Assembly (NCBI GenBank): GCA_002356515.1
Contig: AP017606.1
Coordinates: forward strand, 1 to 64,000
DNA length: 64,000 nt
Source: Mesorhizobium loti
Lineage (GTDB): Bacteria; Pseudomonadota; Alphaproteobacteria; Rhizobiales; Rhizobiaceae
Direction: 5' to 3'
Part shown: piece by piece, positions 62,180 to 64,000 of the stretch
Position numbering within the stretch: the first letter of the stretch is position 1
Layout of the letters: every line of letters starts with the position of its first letter
Translations under genes and position numbers: made by a program
Notes under the pieces: model-generated
Database searches by the model: none
Seen by the model: the letters and a program-made list of their open reading frames with translations, nothing else
Told to the model about the DNA's origin: nothing

Positions 62180-63826
62180 TCAATGCCGAGGAAGGTGAAG
62201 CTCTGGTTTGCGGGCCGAGCTTGTCGGCCGCTCAATCGAAATCGTCATTTGAGGGGCTTCCTCTCCCGCGTGTAGCTGGAAGACACGCCCGTCCAGTTCC
62301 TTGTCTACTTCCGTGAGACGATGGTTTAACCGAAGGTAGTCCGTCCAGGTCGGCGTCCGGAATGTCTCTGTCCATTGCATGGGCTTCTGAAGGTTGCGCT
62401 GGAGCGTCCAATTCCGAGCACCGACGCGGCTGTGGACATGACGCCGCTGCCGCATGAGGTCGAGGAAGGCTTCGAGATTTTTCTCGGCTATCAGATATTC
62501 GACTTTGACCACGATCGGGCCGCTTCTCGGCTTCAGATTGAGGGCAACAGCCGGGGCGTCGAATGCCTCCAAAGGATCGGGCTCGGACTCGCGGCGCTCG
62601 CGAAGTGGGAACAGGACCCCGGCGGCGGCGACGAGCAGCAGGGCTCCGGCGGAGCCCTCCAGAGCCCAGGTCAGGGAATAGTTCTGGGACACCGTGCCCC
62701 ACACCCAACTGCCGGCCGCGATGCCGCCGTCGATCAAGGCATAGTAGATCGAGATTGTGCGTCCTACGACCCAGCGCGGGCTGGCCAGCTGCACACTCAC
62801 GCCAACGCCGGACCAGGCGGTGACCCAGCCCGCGCCGCCCAAGGCGAGCGCAATTGCCGCCACTACGATGGACGAGGTCAGTGCCAGGGAGAGGGAGCAT
62901 GCCGCACAGGCGACGCAAGCGAGCCTCATCAACCGTTCCTGCGATAAGCTCCGCCTGAATGTGCTGTTGGAGAGGCCGGCGAAGACGGCGCCGGTCCCGA
63001 AGCCGGCCATGAGCGTGCCATAGGCCAGGGGTCCGCCCCCCAGCTGATCGCGGACAACCAGCGGCAGCAGCGCGAGAATGGCGATGCTCGCCAGGCCAAA
63101 GAGGGTTCCGCGTGCGATCGCAGCCTTGATTTCCGACGACATCGCCGTGAAGCGCAGCCCATCATAGATCGCCGTCCGCATCGACTCACGCGGCAGAGGC
63201 GAGGAGCGCACCTTCCACTTGCAGCGCCATATGGTCGCCAATGGGACCAGATAGGTGAGGGTGGTCACGGCAAAAGCGGTCAGAAGCCCGAACGAGGCAA
63301 CCACGATGCCGCCGAGCGCCGGACCCACGGTACGGACAGTGTTGAAGCCGACGGAAAGCAAAGTGACGGCAGCCGGAACATCGCGTCGTTCCACCATATC
63401 GCCAACCGAGGCCTGCCAGGCCGGATCGTTGAGGGCGCCGCCAGATGCGATCAAGAAGCTGAAGCCGAGGATCATCCACGGACTGACAAAGCCCAGCGCC
63501 ACAGACGCGGTCAGCATTGCAGAGGCGATCACCATAAGGCAGCGGCCGGCGAACATGACCCTGCGACGGCTGAAATTGTCGGCGAGCACCCCGGCGAAGA
63601 CAGATAAGATGAATGCGGGCAGGTTCGATGAAGCCTGCACCAGCGCCACCATCAGATCGGACGTTGAGATCGTCGCCATCAGCCAGCTGACGGCAACAGT
63701 CTGCATCAGCCAGCCGAGACTGGAAACCTGCGTGGCGAGCCAGATCGAACGAAAGGTCGGCTGCATGAGCGGCGCAAATGTCGTTGGTGCAGCCAAATCT
63801 TCATTTGATCCAGCCACCCCACTCAT
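62180..63826 (-). CDS. MFS transporter with C-terminal soluble domain
   Basis: A 548-residue MFS_3 (EntS-like) protein. The transporter half spans about 20-410 with 10-12 hydrophobic segments; LADNFSRRRVMFAGRCLMVI is the loop 2-3 motif, and NDPAWQASVGDMV and AAVTLLSVGFNTVRTVGPAL are hallmarks of this subfamily. After about residue 420 a soluble region follows (KVEYLIAEKNLEAFLDLMRQ, RNWTLQRNL, WTETFRTPTWTDYLRLNHRL) resembling a dimeric alpha/beta-barrel (antibiotic-monooxygenase-like) domain found fused to some members. I start at the ATG at 63826. Likely an efflux carrier; substrate unknown. Confidence 0.88.
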   Translation of the reverse strand: MSGVAGSNEDLAAPTTFAPLMQPTFRSIWLATQVSSLGWLMQTVAVSWLMATISTSDLMVALVQASSNLPAFILSVFAGVLADNFSRRRVMFAGRCLMVIASAMLTASVALGFVSPWMILGFSFLIASGGALNDPAWQASVGDMVERRDVPAAVTLLSVGFNTVRTVGPALGGIVVASFGLLTAFAVTTLTYLVPLATIWRCKWKVRSSPLPRESMRTAIYDGLRFTAMSSEIKAAIARGTLFGLASIAILALLPLVVRDQLGGGPLAYGTLMAGFGTGAVFAGLSNSTFRRSLSQERLMRLACVACAACSLSLALTSSIVVAAIALALGGAGWVTAWSGVGVSVQLASPRWVVGRTISIYYALIDGGIAAGSWVWGTVSQNYSLTWALEGSAGALLLVAAAGVLFPLRERRESEPDPLEAFDAPAVALNLKPRSGPIVVKVEYLIAEKNLEAFLDLMRQRRHVHSRVGARNWTLQRNLQKPMQWTETFRTPTWTDYLRLNHRLTEVDKELDGRVFQLHAGEEAPQMTISIERPTSSARKPELHLPRH

Positions 63827-63915
63827 TTTCTGCGAACCCTTGCTATCCGAATATTGGCAAGCGGTGTCTCGCATGTAATCCCGACTGAACCGTGGCGGCC
63901 GTGGGCTGAGAGATC

Positions 63916-64000
63916 ATGCCAATGGGAAATTATTTTGACGCGTCGACGCGCCTGTTCGATGTCGAGCGGAACATCAACCGTCGTGGCGCCGGCGAATGGC
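63916..64000 (+). CDS. possible start of a gene cut by the window end
   Basis: From ATG 63916 (or 63922) the frame is open to the window edge: MPMGNYFDASTRLFDVERNI and NRRGAGEW. TGAGAGATC before the ATG is a fair ribosome binding site. It diverges from the MFS gene. Too short to assign. Confidence 0.35.
   Translation, partial: MPMGNYFDASTRLFDVERNINRRGAGEW

Noticed and set aside
1..64000. CRISPR array, tRNA or rRNA genes, nod box
   Set aside because: No regularly spaced repeats, cloverleaf-like segments, rRNA stretches or nod-box-like sequences were noticed when reading; a dedicated scan (tRNAscan, Infernal, CRISPR finder) was not possible.

Overview
The window looks like an accessory region of an alphaproteobacterium of the Rhizobiales, most likely a Mesorhizobium-type symbiosis island or related integrative element. 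Pointers are a collinear nadABC-bioBFDAZ cluster (the bioZ-containing bio operon is known from the Mesorhizobium loti R7A symbiosis island), a MucR/Ros regulator, a phasin, a PmtA-type phospholipid methyltransferase, a DUF2285 protein of the kind that controls excision of Mesorhizobium islands, and many insertion-sequence remnants. No nod, nif, rRNA or tRNA gene was recognised, so the assignment is inference.

Layout. 0-3.1 kb: end of a Tn3-family transposon (transposase C-terminus, res-like repeats, serine resolvase) abutting a truncated ISL3 transposase. 3.5-14.9 kb: a GntR/FCD repressor divergent from a nine-gene catabolic operon: hyuA, hyuB, a BKACE (beta-keto acid cleavage) enzyme, an SDR dehydrogenase, a complete branched-chain-amino-acid-type ABC importer and a hotdog thioesterase. 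Two identical 15-bp palindromes lie in the divergent promoter region. 15.5-17.5 kb: insertion-sequence wreckage. 17.9-29 kb: a small hybrid biosynthetic cluster (phosphopantetheinyl transferase, IS110 insertion, a second GntR/FCD regulator paralogous to the first, an A-PCP NRPS protein, a KS-AT-KR-ACP-TE polyketide synthase). 29.3-45 kb: a mosaic with two IS6 elements, a methyltransferase-nuclease fusion, small exported proteins, a ligD relic, a MITE-like deleted element, a DUF2285 gene, a secreted subtilase with an exported neighbour, a WGR protein, a RES/Xre toxin-antitoxin pair and several small genes of unknown role. 45-64 kb: a more orderly block with mucR, ald, the long nadA-nadB-nadC-bioB-bioF-bioD-bioA-bioZ-panD run behind an NrtR-controlled promoter, nrtR itself, panBC, pmtA, a phasin and an MFS transporter.

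Main idea. The biosynthetic cluster is predicted to extend one amino acid by one malonyl unit and reduce the ketone, giving a gamma-amino-beta-hydroxy acid or its gamma-lactam. The neighbouring catabolic operon encodes the set of reactions needed to import and undo such a molecule: ATP-dependent lactam or imide opening (HyuAB family), beta-hydroxyl oxidation (SDR), beta-keto acid cleavage with acetyl-CoA (BKACE) and CoA-ester hydrolysis (thioesterase). The last three parallel the carnitine dehydrogenase / dehydrocarnitine cleavage / betainyl-CoA thioesterase pathway, and carnitine is itself a gamma-amino-beta-hydroxy acid. The two clusters also carry paralogous regulators. I propose, as inference, a linked make-and-consume system conceptually like rhizopine (mos/moc) loci.

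Vitamin block. One NrtR-repressible promoter appears to drive NAD synthesis, biotin synthesis including BioZ, and beta-alanine synthesis (panD), while panBC lie beyond nrtR on the other strand. Together they supply NAD, biotin and pantothenate.
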